Below are positions 1 to 52,620 of a stretch of 64,000 nucleotides of DNA, one piece after another. The stretch comes from Xiphophorus maculatus (taxonomy: Eukaryota; Chordata; Actinopteri; Cyprinodontiformes; Poeciliidae). The stretch spans positions 4,236,802-4,300,801 of the forward strand of contig NC_036445.1 of NCBI RefSeq assembly GCF_002775205.1. The letters are read 5' to 3'. The translations under genes were made by a program, and so were the position numbers. The notes beneath the pieces are model-generated. The model was not told where the DNA came from and did no database searches. It worked only from the letters and a program-made list of their open reading frames with translations. The stretch's first letter is position 1; every line of letters begins with the position of its first letter.

Positions 1-59
1 AATCAGAGATATTTTAAACAAACTGTGAAGGAAGGGTGTGAAAATTCGTCATGACCAAC

Positions 60-24431
<24,372 letters not shown>

Positions 24432-25250
24432 TCATGAGGTCTCTGCCCGGTTCGCTTCCCGGATCACAGACGTCAAACGTTCGGGACTCCTCCGTTAAGT
24501 CCGGTGTCTCCTTCGGGAGTGCAGCGCCTCTGCCTCCTCCGCTGAGTAACAGCGTGTCCTAACCCCCGATATCCTCCTCTTTCACTCCCACTTTGAAAAG
24601 GCAACCCTCGCTATGGTTTTCCGTTGGCTCCACAAACCACCTTCTCCGCACGCCGACTACTAAAATCGGATCTCACTGCCACGGCGAAGGATAGTGGCTA
24701 CTGTGGGGAATGAAAATCTGCTAGTTAGCCAAGTTAGCTTGCTAGCCAGGCTTTGGGGGAAAGTGGCTGGAGCAGACTAGAGGAGCTGTCAGGAGATCAT
24801 CACAGCGGGGTCATTGAGTCCAACTAAATCCCCACCGATGTATGGCCGTCCCCAGGGACGACATAAATATTTAACCACGGGACAAGGAGTCGTAGGAGCA
24901 GCTAAAGTGGTTAGCTCGCAGGCTAGCTCTACTAATAGTTGGAATTCTGACAGACGACGGCCACTTTTTGTCGCGTTAAAAACAGCTGCTTTCAGGCGGG
25001 TCGCTTATCCCAGTCTCGGTCTTCCGCAGACGTCGTCGTCTGGAAGTAGTGTCCAAGCGTCGAAACGAAGCTGTCAACCCCGCTGTGTATCCGCCGATAA
25101 GTGTCGGGATTTCCAGGCTGGTTGACAGAACAACTCTGCAGGGCTTCGGCAAGCCAGCTAAATATGGTGAAGTTGCCTTTCTGACACCGACAGGAAGAGG
25201 TGGGCTCAGTGTTGCCAGACGTCAGAACCAAGAAACTCCGCCTTCAGCTA
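24432..25250 (-). promoter_or_regulatory. CpG-rich promoter and 5' UTR region of ago3
   Basis: This block is clearly richer in G+C and CpG than the flanking introns and sits immediately upstream of the ago3 start. The part near 24720-24930 contains many GCTAGC/TTAGC words of the kind often seen in fish 5' leaders. No TATA box is evident. The exact transcription start and any untranslated first exon cannot be fixed from sequence alone. Open frames here on either strand look like by-products of the base composition. Confidence 0.6.
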
Positions 25251-25788
25251 GAGGTAATCCTACGTTTATGAATAAATCAGTGGAACATTACAGGTGCATT
25301 TGAATATCGAGTTTAAATTCTATTTTACCAACACAATTTAAAAAGGAAAACTCGAAATGTATAGCTTTATTACACATAGTGAAAACCACTAAATAAAGTC
25401 AACATAAGCCACACAAACTCTTCACTAAATGCTTTCTCCAAGCATTTTCATAGGAAATTTAGTAGAGAAAATTATAGCTAATGAAAAGGGAGGGCACTAC
25501 AACCTTGAGAGGATTGTGAAGCAAAGTCCATTCAAAAAGACTGAAAGAGATTCACAAGGATTTCTAAAGTAGGAAACAATTTTAAGGCATTTATAATTGA
25601 GGCAAATGTCACCTTATGCCACTACACAGAGGATGTATACACCATTGAAAGGTCTGCTTGTTCACTGAATGCAGCATCCAATAAAATTAATGAAAGGTTA
25701 ATTGGAAAGGATAAAAATGTAGTCGAAAAAGGTGCACAAGTAGCAAGAATAACTTCAACATTAAGCGGATTGTGAAGCAAAGCCCATT

Positions 25789-26834
25789 AGAGATATTAGG
25801 TACACCCTTCAATCAAAATTTATGAATATGAATATTAAAAATAGGGTGAGGGGGGTTATATGTTAAGGAATTTCACAGCAGGTGGTAGCTATATACTGTA
25901 TGTCATGAGATAGAGCAGATGTTAATGACTTACTGTAATTCTTTATCACTGCCCTGTACTGTTCTTGGTGAGTCTGAAAGACACACCCCTACTATTCGTT
26001 CCTCAATCTGCATCCTCTCCCCCCAAACTTTGTACTTGGTCTAAAAGATGGCTGTACTAGTGGTCTGAACGACTTGCCTCCTGTCTCTGCTTGTACTCAG
26101 TCTGAAAGACACCTCTCTTTGTTTGTATTTGGTCTAAAACATGGCTGTCCTAGTGGTCTAGACAACTTCTCTCCTCAGCTCCCTTTGTCTGTACTCAACC
26201 TGAAAGACACCTATCTCCTGCTCTTTCGTGGGATAAACGAGTCTAAATGTCTAATCGTTTAGACTCATCTCCTCAGCTCCATTTGTCTGTACTCAACCTG
26301 AAAAACAAGGTTTTATTTGCAGAGTTACTTTAATCTTATCAACCCCCCCCCACCCACCCACCCCCGGGCCGCAGCAAATTTGCGAAGTCTTAACCGGTCC
26401 GCGGTACTAAAAAGGTTGGGGACCACTGGTCTAGACCACTAGGACAGCCATGTTTTGGACCACATACAAACAAAGAGAGGTGTCTTTCAGACTGAGTACA
26501 AACAGAGACAGGAGGCAAGTCGTTCAGACCACTAGGACAGCCATCTTTTAGACCAAGTACAAAGAATGGGGGGAGAGGAAGCAGATTGTTTATCCCACGA
26601 ACAAACAAAAGGGGGGTGCCTTTCAGACTCACCAAGAACAGTACAGGGCAGTGATAAAGAATTACAATAAGCCATTAACATCGGCTCTATCTCATCAATG
26701 ACATCAATAGCTACCACCCGCTGCAATGAGAGGTGTGAAATTCATTAACATATAACCCCTTCCATCCCCTATTTTTAATATTTATATTCATAACCTGTCA
26801 TAAATTTTGATTGAAGGGTGTACCTAATATCTCT
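25789..26834. mobile_element. 1,046-bp foldback element with ~390-bp inverted arms and 6-bp target duplication
   Basis: The left arm (25789 to about 26163) and the right arm (about 26429 to 26834) are inverted copies of each other, both starting AGAGATATTAGGTACACCC. CCCATT flanks both sides exactly (25783-25788 and 26835-26840). Removing the element restores the continuous Tc1-like sequence GCAAAGCCCATTCAAGAGAC, which strongly supports insertion with a 6-bp target-site duplication. The arms contain tandem units of about 90-110 bp built on TTGGTCTAAAA-ATGGCTGT-CTAGTGGTCT and CAGTCTGAAAGACACCTCTC. No transposase is encoded. A hAT-like fragment sits at the centre. Confidence 0.85.
26366..26428. 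mobile_element. hAT-like element end fragment inside the foldback centre
   Basis: The words TTAACCGGTCCGCGGTACTA and AAAAAGGTTGGGGACCACTG match the end of a dispersed hAT-like non-autonomous element common in fish. Only one end is present. A C-rich, CCCACC-repeated stretch (26341-26367) precedes it. Confidence 0.55.
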
Positions 26835-27693
26835 CCCATTCAAGAGACTTGAAGAAGCTTCACAAAGCATGGATAGAGCCAGTACTTCAATAATCACCAA
26901 ACTAACTTATATCATAACATGGGCAGCCAACAAATTATATCATTTGCATGCACCAAGTATTAAAGAGATTATTGGTCAGTGGTCCATATTTTGCAAGTGT
27001 CTTGGAAATCAAACTCCCACAGTCTATAGAAAAGATTTCACTGGAGCTGAGTTGCTGCGATATCAGGTTCAGTCAGTACTGTTGTGTACTAGGACATTTT
27101 AATACATTTGCCGTTTCCCTCTCTTGACAAACTTTATGGAAATGCTGATTTTATTTTCCAGGACAATGTGGCAGCTGTCCACACTGTCAAAAATACAAAT
27201 GCTTGTTTAATTGTCCAGCAACCGTTCTTATTTTAAAGGGTATGCAGTAATTAATTCAAAGAGGAGCACCAACTTTGTTTTCAGTGCATACATGAACAAA
27301 CCTTTCACTGGCTGACATTTCTGTTCTAAAAATGACAGCTTCCAATTCATCTAATATTTTAATTTTTTTGAGTGACTGAATTTCTTATTTCGTTAGCGAT
27401 AATTCATAAAAATTAACACCAGAAATATTTCAGCTTGTGTGCCAAGTCTTCAAAAATATAAATCTCCCATTTTTTAACTGAATTACTAAAATAAAATACA
27501 TGTCCAATCAGACAGTTGTCTGACAAAATCATCCAGGAAAATTTAGGTGTAACTGAAGTGACTCTTCTGATCCCAAATGGAAGCATGTGTGAAACTTCTT
27601 TTGCTGAAACATTGAAACCAAGGAGATTTATTTTGGACTAATGTGGGGAAAATGTGTGGGGGTGAAAGAGTGGATTGAGATTCAATTGGCTAG

Positions 27694-27918
27694 CAGGGGT
27701 CTCAAACTCCAGTCCTCGAGGGCAGCAGACCTACAGTTTTTAGATGTGCCACAGGTACAAAACACTGGAATGAAATGGCTTAATTACCTCCTCCTTGTGT
27801 GGATCAGTTCTCCGAGCCTTGCTAATGACCTATTTATTCTATTCAGGCGTGGTGCAGTAGAGGCACATCTAAAAGTTGCAGGACTGTGGCCCTCGAGGAC
27901 TGGAGTTTGATACCCCTG
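27694..27918. mobile_element. hAT-like MITE (225 bp)
   Basis: The ends CAGGGGTCTCAAACTCCAGT and ACTGGAGTTTGATACCCCTG are near-perfect inverted repeats. They extend inward as AGTCCTCGAGGGC and TTTTAGATGTGCC and their counterparts, about 50 bp in all. The flanks GGCTAG and GACTAG may be a decayed target duplication. The element is well preserved, so it is younger than the neighbouring Tc1-like remnants. It lies just beyond the probable ago1 3' end. Confidence 0.8.
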
Positions 27919-28093
27919 GACTAGAGTAAGAAATTGAGGAAAACGTTTGAGTCTCACTCCAGAAGAGTGATAATGACAACTGCAATACAATAGAATAAAA
28001 CTAAAACTTTCCCAGCAAAATGAAGAAATCTATTTACCTTTTAGTCTAAATTAAAATAAAGACATAAAATCACAAAAAATTAAAAAAACAAAT

Positions 28094-28099
28094 TTTATT
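28094..28099 (-). terminator. Candidate polyadenylation signal of ago1 (AATAAA)
   Basis: TTTATT on the plus strand reads AATAAA in the ago1 direction, about 2.6 kb past the stop codon. It precedes AT-rich sequence and then the intergenic transposons. It is the first canonical hexamer I noticed in this direction, but earlier variant signals could be used. Confidence 0.4.
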
Positions 28100-30674
28100 T
28101 TCATTAAAAAATAACCCTCCCCAACAGAGTTCCAATACTATCACACACAGAGCCAACATAATATGCTTCCATGTCATTTCATTCATATCTATTGGGAAGT
28201 CTATGAGAAGGACTGTTCTTGATCAGTGGCTTCAATATTGCTTTGACAGACCGTGAGGCTGTGTAGAGAGGAACGGACTCTCCTGTGTCCACGATACATT
28301 TCTAGGGTGACTGCAAATTTTTGTGTCTCCCCTTTGCAAGGTGCTTTTGTGGCTTCGGCAAGTGAAGAACTGCATCTGGTTTAAGTGGTGCCCGGGAAAT
28401 ATCCCCAGACTGGTATTTGTCGAGTACAGAATAAGCAGTAAAACACTGGCCTCAAGAGTGAAAAGGCCCCGCGTGTGTTGGGCCAAAATATAACATGTAA
28501 ATATTATATATTTATATATACAAATCACCTTGGACACAATGAAGGATCAGTAAAACGGCGTACAAAGGCATTCTGATTATGCAAGTTCATAAATACGATT
28601 TTAAAATCAAACTCGTCTGACCTCTTTTCTCACAATCCCTTTCGACGTTAAGGGGGCTCTGACCATCAGACAAGATTTGAGGCGTTGTAAGGGCAGCTGA
28701 GGTGGAATTTTGAGACTGTCTCCACAGTGCCCTCTTGAGGAAACACTGACAATAGTCACAATATTCATAATGACAAAAAATAGCAGTCTTTGTAACCATT
28801 ACACAATCGAGGCAAAACAATTAACAGGCAGTGGCAAGCACAAGGCTCCTACCTCTAAGAAAACCAAAGTAAGGTGGCTCAGAATATCCAGTCAATAAAA
28901 AATAATAATTACATGCATTTTTCCCCTATAAATCCAGAGAACTACACGATGTAAAAGGCAGGGCATATTATGTAGTAGTAATAGAGGCCCACCCTGTCCA
29001 ATGAGCAATTCCCCGTCTGTGCCGCCCATGCACACAGAGCACCAATAGAAATTTGGCAAACACAGACAAGGGGATTGGGGCAGAGGATGCTGAATGTCTA
29101 TAACGCCAAAAGTGGAAAGCAATTGGCAAGGAAGGATTGACGGAAGAGGCCAATGCAGTGATAGTTTGGCCTGAATGGGAGATGAGACAAGTGCATTGGC
29201 TTAGTTTTTTCTCTACAGGCTGAGATAGAAGCCAAGAGCTCAGATACGTGTGCTTTTGTTTTCCAGGCAATGATATGTAAATGCCTGCAGTGGGAAGAGC
29301 AGGACAGATGGAAGATAGGTGTGTACAGGTATGACAAGAATGTTGTGATTCGAAGTGCTAGAATGCACTGTGTGGCTTCACTACCACCGATACAAGTAGG
29401 AATGATGATGTGCAGAACGATCAGAGCAAGGCCCCTGGCTGAATGCGTGTTCAGCTTTGCAGCACTTGAGTGATCACAGACTTTGTTTGCCTGCTTTCAA
29501 ATGTCCAGGATAGTTCAACATGCAAGGATAGATGACCTTGCATGTTGCCTTTGTTCTGAAAACAATGCAAGTGTTGGAGTGAAAGTTTAAAGTAGTTTGT
29601 CAAGTTTCTAAGTTCATTTTGTAAAATAAAATCAGTAAGTAAACAAAAGTGCCTCATAAATCCTTAAAGAGCATTGAATACAGAAATAAAAGATTATCTT
29701 CCTGTTTATGTGCCCCTTTTTCATTGGTTGGCATCACTTTTGGCTGGTTAATAATGCTGGTTTAGGTGCATGGGGTGCAAGTATATTTGATACACTCTAT
29801 GCAAATGGTCCCTCTAGTGTTACGCTACGCTTGCGTCTATAGGCTAAATCTCTAGGGACTAGCCAATCAGGACTGAGAGTGCAGCAGCATCTCTCTCCTG
29901 CATCTACAGTCGCTACACCCGCTCCTTCTGTCAGTGCTAATACAAAGGCCAGAGGGATAGCCTCGCATGACTACCAAACTCTTTATGTGCAGGACTGGTG
30001 GCACCTACATGCTAACACTAAGTGCTAATGTACCATACCTCAAGACTCTTCAAGGCTGTTTTTTTAAACAATAAGCATAACATCATTTAAGAAAAAAATC
30101 TAAACATGAATGCAAGTCAAGAAGTAGTTAAAAATTGTATGTGTGTGTGTATGTGCATGCTCAGTACCGCCCACCTGGAGGATCCCCACTCTCAGGGGCT
30201 TGGAACACTGGCATCCGTCTTTCGGATGGGTAGAGGCAGCATTGTGGCGGTAGTAAAAAAAAAAAAAAAAAAGTTTAACCAGTTTTGTTTCACCCTTTCT
30301 AGAGCCTATTTTTCCTCCCATCTCTATTGCATACTTACATTGATAGGAGTGTGAAGGTAGCGTACAATACAATTACATAATAATATTCACTTTAAAAAAA
30401 AAAATCAACATATAAAAGCAACTGTCCTGATAACGTAAAAACAACAAAATGATATTCAAAACCTATCGAGTGCATGAGGCTGCAGGCTCAGCCCGTAATT
30501 ACAGGAGGACGTTGTGTTTTTTGGATTGAAGAAGACTGGCTGGCAGGTCTGTGAAAGTGTGTGTAGTGGGTAGTTGTCAGGAGTAAGGGATGGGGATGAG
30601 GCGGGAGTGGGCTTTCCACCCACTCAGGTAAAAATGAGGTGGAAGGGAACAAAGGTGACGATGGCTGGTGAAGC
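28100..30674 (-). other. Probable 3' UTR of ago1
   Basis: This 2.6-kb stretch follows the ago1 stop, contains no recognisable transposon, and has a more even base composition than the introns, as expected of a long Argonaute 3' UTR. It includes a short GT repeat near 30139-30158 (TGTGTGTGTGTATGTGCATG) and a poly-A/T run at 30254-30272. Open frames here on both strands match nothing recognised. The exact 3' end is not known. Confidence 0.55.
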
Positions 30675-48075
<17,401 letters not shown>

Positions 48076-48490
48076 CCCATTCACTTAGCCACGAAGGTAC
48101 AAGCTAGCTAGTCCGGGGCTGCTGTGGCCAAACCGCCGGCCCCTTCAGGCTGGAGGCGTCTCAGTCTTCCAGCCCCCTCCTCTCGGCGTGTAGTCTTCTG
48201 CTTGCTCGGTGTCCCCCCGCCCCTTACGAGGAACCCCCCTCCAGATTCGCACGGGACTTAAGGCTAATGGTGATAGCCGCTGGCAGATGCTGGTTTGGCC
48301 GTTAACCCCGGAGCTGCTTCTAACGGTGGAGCAGGAGGAAGATAACTTCTTGTTCCTAACGGCTTTTCTTCCACAGCTCCTCGTCAGTCCCTCCGTGCTG
48401 TGATTCGGCCGAAGAACCCACGCCACAGTGATTTACCGTCCTCTCACTGTTAGAGCAGGATTCTCCAGCGGAACAAAAAGGCCAACCCCT
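48076..48490 (-). promoter_or_regulatory. CpG-rich promoter and 5' UTR region of ago1
   Basis: Dense in G+C and CpG compared with both flanks and directly upstream of the ago1 start. No TATA box is evident. The 5' end and any untranslated exon cannot be fixed. dhdds begins about 4 kb away on the other strand, so this does not look like a shared bidirectional promoter. Confidence 0.6.
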
Positions 48491-48894
48491 CAGCCCCCAA
48501 AGATCCCAAACTTCTTCAGTGCCATTAAAAAAAGTGCAAGCGAATTGATGATAAACCTGCTGTCACACCCCAGAGGCTGAAGGAGGAACTGCACTGCAGG
48601 TATGCTAATTACTGTCAGCCTGAGACCAGCATTTCTCAAACTTTCATGCTAACTACCATCTTTAATAACATCACCATTCCAATTACCACTTTTATGATGG
48701 ATAATGATATAAATTACGCATACAAAGTAATATTTATATATGCTAAATGAGAAATCTGTCCAGACCACCTGTGTATGAATACACTCTTTCATGTTTTATG
48801 TTAATTTTGCTTGTTTCACTTTTCTATTACAACTTTATCTAAAGTAAATAAAAGTTCCTTGAAAATAAGTGCAGCTTGGGTAACAATCATACAT

Positions 48895-48990
48895 TCCTGC
48901 TGTTATATGCCGTGAACAGTATATAACTGCTGTTATATGCTGCATATATAATATTGCTGTTATATGCAATATTTTACAGCATATAACATA
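48895..48990. repeat. TGCTGTTATATGC mini-array
   Basis: The word CTGCTGTTATATGC occurs near-exactly three times about 26-30 bases apart, followed by the inverted word GCATATAAC. The unit number is too small for a true minisatellite. Confidence 0.6.
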
Positions 48991-49234
48991 ACTTTTTTTA
49001 CAAGAAGTTTTATCACTTCTTGTAAATAATATGTTGTCTTTCATGCACATATATATGTATATTTTGAAATTATTCTGCCCCTTCGATGCTTTACCCACTT
49101 TATTGCTTTTGCAAATTCATTGTGATCAACAAAAATCAGCTTTTCTTAACAGAAAAAAAGATACCAAAAAAGTAAAAATTGATTTAGACATAATAGAATA
49201 TGAAAAAAATAACATAACTCAAATGATTCCATAG

Positions 49235-49500
49235 TTATTCACTCCCTTTAAAGTAACTGACATAATTCAGCAGAGGTCCAGCCAAGTCTCACAGTGAGTG
49301 TAATCACCACATTGAGAGACAGTACCTGTCTCTCAATATACAGTTTAAAGACACCTGTGTCCTGGCAGCCATTACAGCACGAAGACAAAAGAAGATTCTC
49401 CTCAAATCAGAAAGAAAATGTTATTGAAAAGCATAAGACAATGGGTGAATATCAAAAATCTCTAAGGCACTGAACATCCCCAGAACATTTATGCGATCTC
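49235..49500 (+). mobile_element. Old Tc1-like fragment
   Basis: The words TTATTCACTCCCTTTAAAGT, AATTCAGCAGAGGTCCAGCC and ACACCTGTGTCCTGGCAGCC, and then AATCTCTAAGGCACTGAACA, follow in order the 5' part of a common fish Tc1-like transposon. Strongly diverged, with no frame. Confidence 0.45.
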
Positions 49501-52139
49501 TTATTTTATGTTTCAAATTTTAATTTGATTGTCGCCATTTTGTAGAAAAGAGTTTTCACTTTTTTTTCACTAAATATATAGATAAGGACACAAAAGACTC
49601 AGCAGAGAGAGGAAAAACTATTAAAACAACAGAGATTGTGTATAAGTCACATTTTTTCAAAACTGTGGGTGTGTATCTGCATCAGGTACATTTTTGGTCA
49701 AAATGTGTTTGTGTTTTATTCAGTGAAGATATTTGCAGTGGGTTGAATATCTGGAAATGTCATTCAAGTGGGAGTAATAATACATCATAATCATATTTCT
49801 CAAATAAAAAAAATACTATATTATAAAACTTCTAAATGTTTTTTTAAGTCACTAAAGTAAATGTCATTTTTTTCTATACACCTCTGCTCAAGACCTGTAC
49901 TCTGTATCTAGCTTGACTTTTTTAGTGAACAAAACAATTAACATATTTAGTAAACCCTTAAATGCAAAAAAAAATAAAAAATTTAAAAAATCAGCTGTCA
50001 TTCAAGCAAAAATATACTGTAAGTAGTCTTGAACTACAAATTAACTTCACCACACACAGTAGAAGAATTTAAAGTTGCTTATTTAATTTAGACTTCAATC
50101 CATTTTTAAATGTCTGGGTTATGATTCTGAGAAAGATCTGTGAAAGATCTGTGATGCCATGATAAATTTGAGTCACTGTAATGCATCGATGAATATAAAG
50201 AGTCAGTAAAAATGTGCATAAAAATCAAGCTTGCATTTGTGCCCAAACTGCAACAGTCAATCACACTAGATAAAACATATCTGTTAGTCACGTTTAAGTC
50301 AGATTAGTCTGAAGTATGTCAGATGAAACCAATAAAACCACCAATGTAAATTAAATTAACCCAACTTTAAATTGTAAATAATGTTGTTACTTTATACAAG
50401 AACTTTATATAAGTTTTCTAAATTTTAAAATTTGTACTGTAAAATTTACTTCTTTAAATATATTTAGCTATGAAATTAGGATTCAACCATCTGGGTGTTG
50501 ACAACACTGTTGTTTGGAAGCAACTTCATGGAGTTCAGCGTAAACTGCCCCCTACTGGCCAACCAATCTAAACTTACCAAAAAAAGCTTCGGGCAGTCAG
50601 TCTGACAGAAAATACCTACCTACAATATGGGATCTTCACGCGTAGAAAGGTAATAACATCAAATAATTACACAAATCTAATAAAACAATTTAAATATTTA
50701 AGTTTTGGTTTTATCTTGGAAGAAAATTGCAGTGAATTATTATTATCATATTAACTATTATCATCAATTGCTGTTATTTTACCAATATTTCTAATATTTC
50801 AAACTGCTACTTACAATCTTTGCAACCAAAACAATAGTTTAGGCTGATTAGTTAATTTATCTTTTAATTAATTGTGTTATTTTTTTAAGAGTGCAGTGCA
50901 GGAGATGATAGCAAATTGGAGTTTATTTAGGTCAAATGAGGATGCCAATGATAGTGCATAGAAGTTTCTCTTTAAAAAAGAAGGATTGGGAAATACTAGA
51001 TGAGTGAGAATGGAGCTGGGGAGGAAGACAGCTAAAGATGTTGACATAACTAAATTAGTTGAAGAAGCTGAGGATTTGCCACCTACCAAATTCAAAGAAA
51101 ACAACTATTGTATAGGTGCAAAGAATTAGCTTCATTGTGGTGACTTGATTTTGTTAACTGTTCTGACATACTTTTATAGCGATGTTTATGTATCACCAAG
51201 ATCATTGATGATTCTTTAGTTCTATTCCACAAAGCACTGTGCAATAGAACTGCATCCAGTACATATCTTATTTTCGCCTTGTTGGAAGGATGGAGCACTA
51301 TTCTACGTTCAAGATTAGGTCAGCCCAATTAAGAGTTACAACACTGATTAACTGTATCAAAAATGTTAGTTCTCAGACTCCCTCTGAGAAACCTTAGTGA
51401 CAAGACTCACAAAAGTACGTAGGTAGAAGGTCTCTGTCTAGTAACAACAAGTAGATTGAACAGTCACTGAGCTGATCTCATATGTCTGCTTACAAGAATA
51501 AATAAAGTGTTGTTTGAGTGAAAATCACAAATCTCTGCCTGGTAACTAAAAGTGAGAGTTCATTAGGGGATCATCCTTTTTTATGTAATATTTTCTCCAT
51601 TGTCAATGCTTCAACGAAAACAACTCCGAACTTTTTAATTACACATAATCAATATATAACAAATATTAACATGGTGATGAGAGAATTTAATGTAGACATT
51701 ACAAAAATGCTTATAAACGAGTTATTGTTTATTAATCTTTGTTTATTTTTGTAACTCTAATCATTCAACAAATCTGGTTATTGCATCTTTTGTCAGACAA
51801 AATTTCTGCCTACAAAAATTGCTTATCTCCCTTTTTAACACTGACTCCACCCGGAAGTTCCAGTCAAAACTTAACCACCTTGATATTGTCAAATGAGGGT
51901 GGTTAATATGAAATTTCACATTCTTGTTCTTTTATTTAATTTAATATTGTTAAATGTTAAATTTTAAAAAATTGTGCCTAACAAGTGTTACATTGGAGGA
52001 ATACATTTTTCATCTTACGGTAGTCAAGATTTTCAAGCTCAATTTTCACCAGTGTCGTTTTTTTATTTTTTGTTTTTTTTGCTCATTATGTTTTATTCCG
52101 ACTTGTTCTGTCTTTTGGCTTATTTTTTCCCTCCCATAA

Positions 52140-52354
52140 AAAGTCACGTGCTAACTGGGTCCATGCCCATATTCTGAAAATCTCCTACCGCGTGACAGGA
52201 AGTCGTCATTGAATTTCAGTGCGGAAGTGGTCGTCATCGTAAGAGCTTGTGAGTTGGAGGCTGAGCTGAGAAATGTGAGGAAACGGCCGCAGCTTTGGCA
52301 ATAGAACAACTTGTGCTTCGGATGTTTGAATGAAAGAAGGTGTCTCCACTAACG
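52140..52354 (+). promoter_or_regulatory. dhdds promoter and untranslated exon 1
   Basis: GTCACGTG (52143-52150, E-box) is followed by two ETS-type words, CAGGAAGT (52196-52203) and GCGGAAGT (52221-52228), without a TATA box: a housekeeping-type start. Exon 1 probably ends at 52354 before GTGAGT. It contains short upstream frames: ATG-TGA near 52273, ATGTTTGAATGA at 52322, and an ATG at 52330 whose frame crosses the splice and overlaps the dhdds start out of frame. The transcription start is inferred. Confidence 0.55.
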
Positions 52355-52620
52355 GTGAGTGCTTTCTGAAGGATATAGTCTGTATTTGTGCTGTTTTAGC
52401 CCCCGTGCAGCTCAAATCTTTGCTTCTCCCCGGAGCTTGGTTGGCAGTTGACGGTCTGAAATCAAATCAGTGTCTGCATATGAAACATAATATCACAGTA
52501 AATTTAGTTCCTATATATGGTTCCTTAGTGACGTATTTTTAGCAGATTATATTTTGCTGATTCATTAATTATTGAAAAATGTTTTTATATTTAAATTTTC
52601 AGATCGTTTGAAACCTAAAA

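Larger units (their letters stand above)
25495..27520 (+). mobile_element. Decayed Tc1-like transposon remnants, interrupted by a foldback element
   Basis: Pieces of a Tc1/mariner-type transposon familiar from fish genomes occur in order on the plus strand: a short separate piece at 25505-25560, then 25640-25788 (AGGTCTGCTTGTTCACTGAA, GGATTGTGAAGCAAAGCCCA), 26835-26905 (CCCATTCAAGAGACTTGAAG), 27125-27220 (GACAAACTTTATGGAAATGC) and a 3' flank to about 27520. The transposase frame is destroyed by stops and deletions. The element lies in the gap between ago1 and ago3. Confidence 0.75.
48491..52190. other. Intergenic region between ago1 and dhdds
   Basis: 3.7 kb of AT-rich DNA between two genes transcribed away from each other. 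It holds a small tandem/inverted TGCTGTTATATGC array (48895-48990) and one Tc1-like remnant (49235-49500). No coding gene or RNA gene was recognised. The ago4 gene expected upstream of ago1 by comparison with human is not here. Confidence 0.7.

Noticed and set aside
1..59. Possible further ago3 exon at the left edge
   Set aside because: The sequence next to 60 is a donor site and intron. The next exon (PIWI, with the first catalytic Asp) is not in the window.
24814..25303. Open frames in the CpG-rich region upstream of ago3
   Set aside because: Overlapping frames on both strands in promoter-like DNA; no family recognised.
26074..26635. Open frames with repeated GLK-GCPSGL peptide on both arms of the foldback element
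   Set aside because: The peptide repeats follow from the tandem DNA units and appear on both strands because the arms are inverted copies. The frames are short and lack any recognisable domain.
48895..48990. CRISPR-like or minisatellite array
   Set aside because: Only three imperfect units of unequal spacing in a vertebrate intergenic region.
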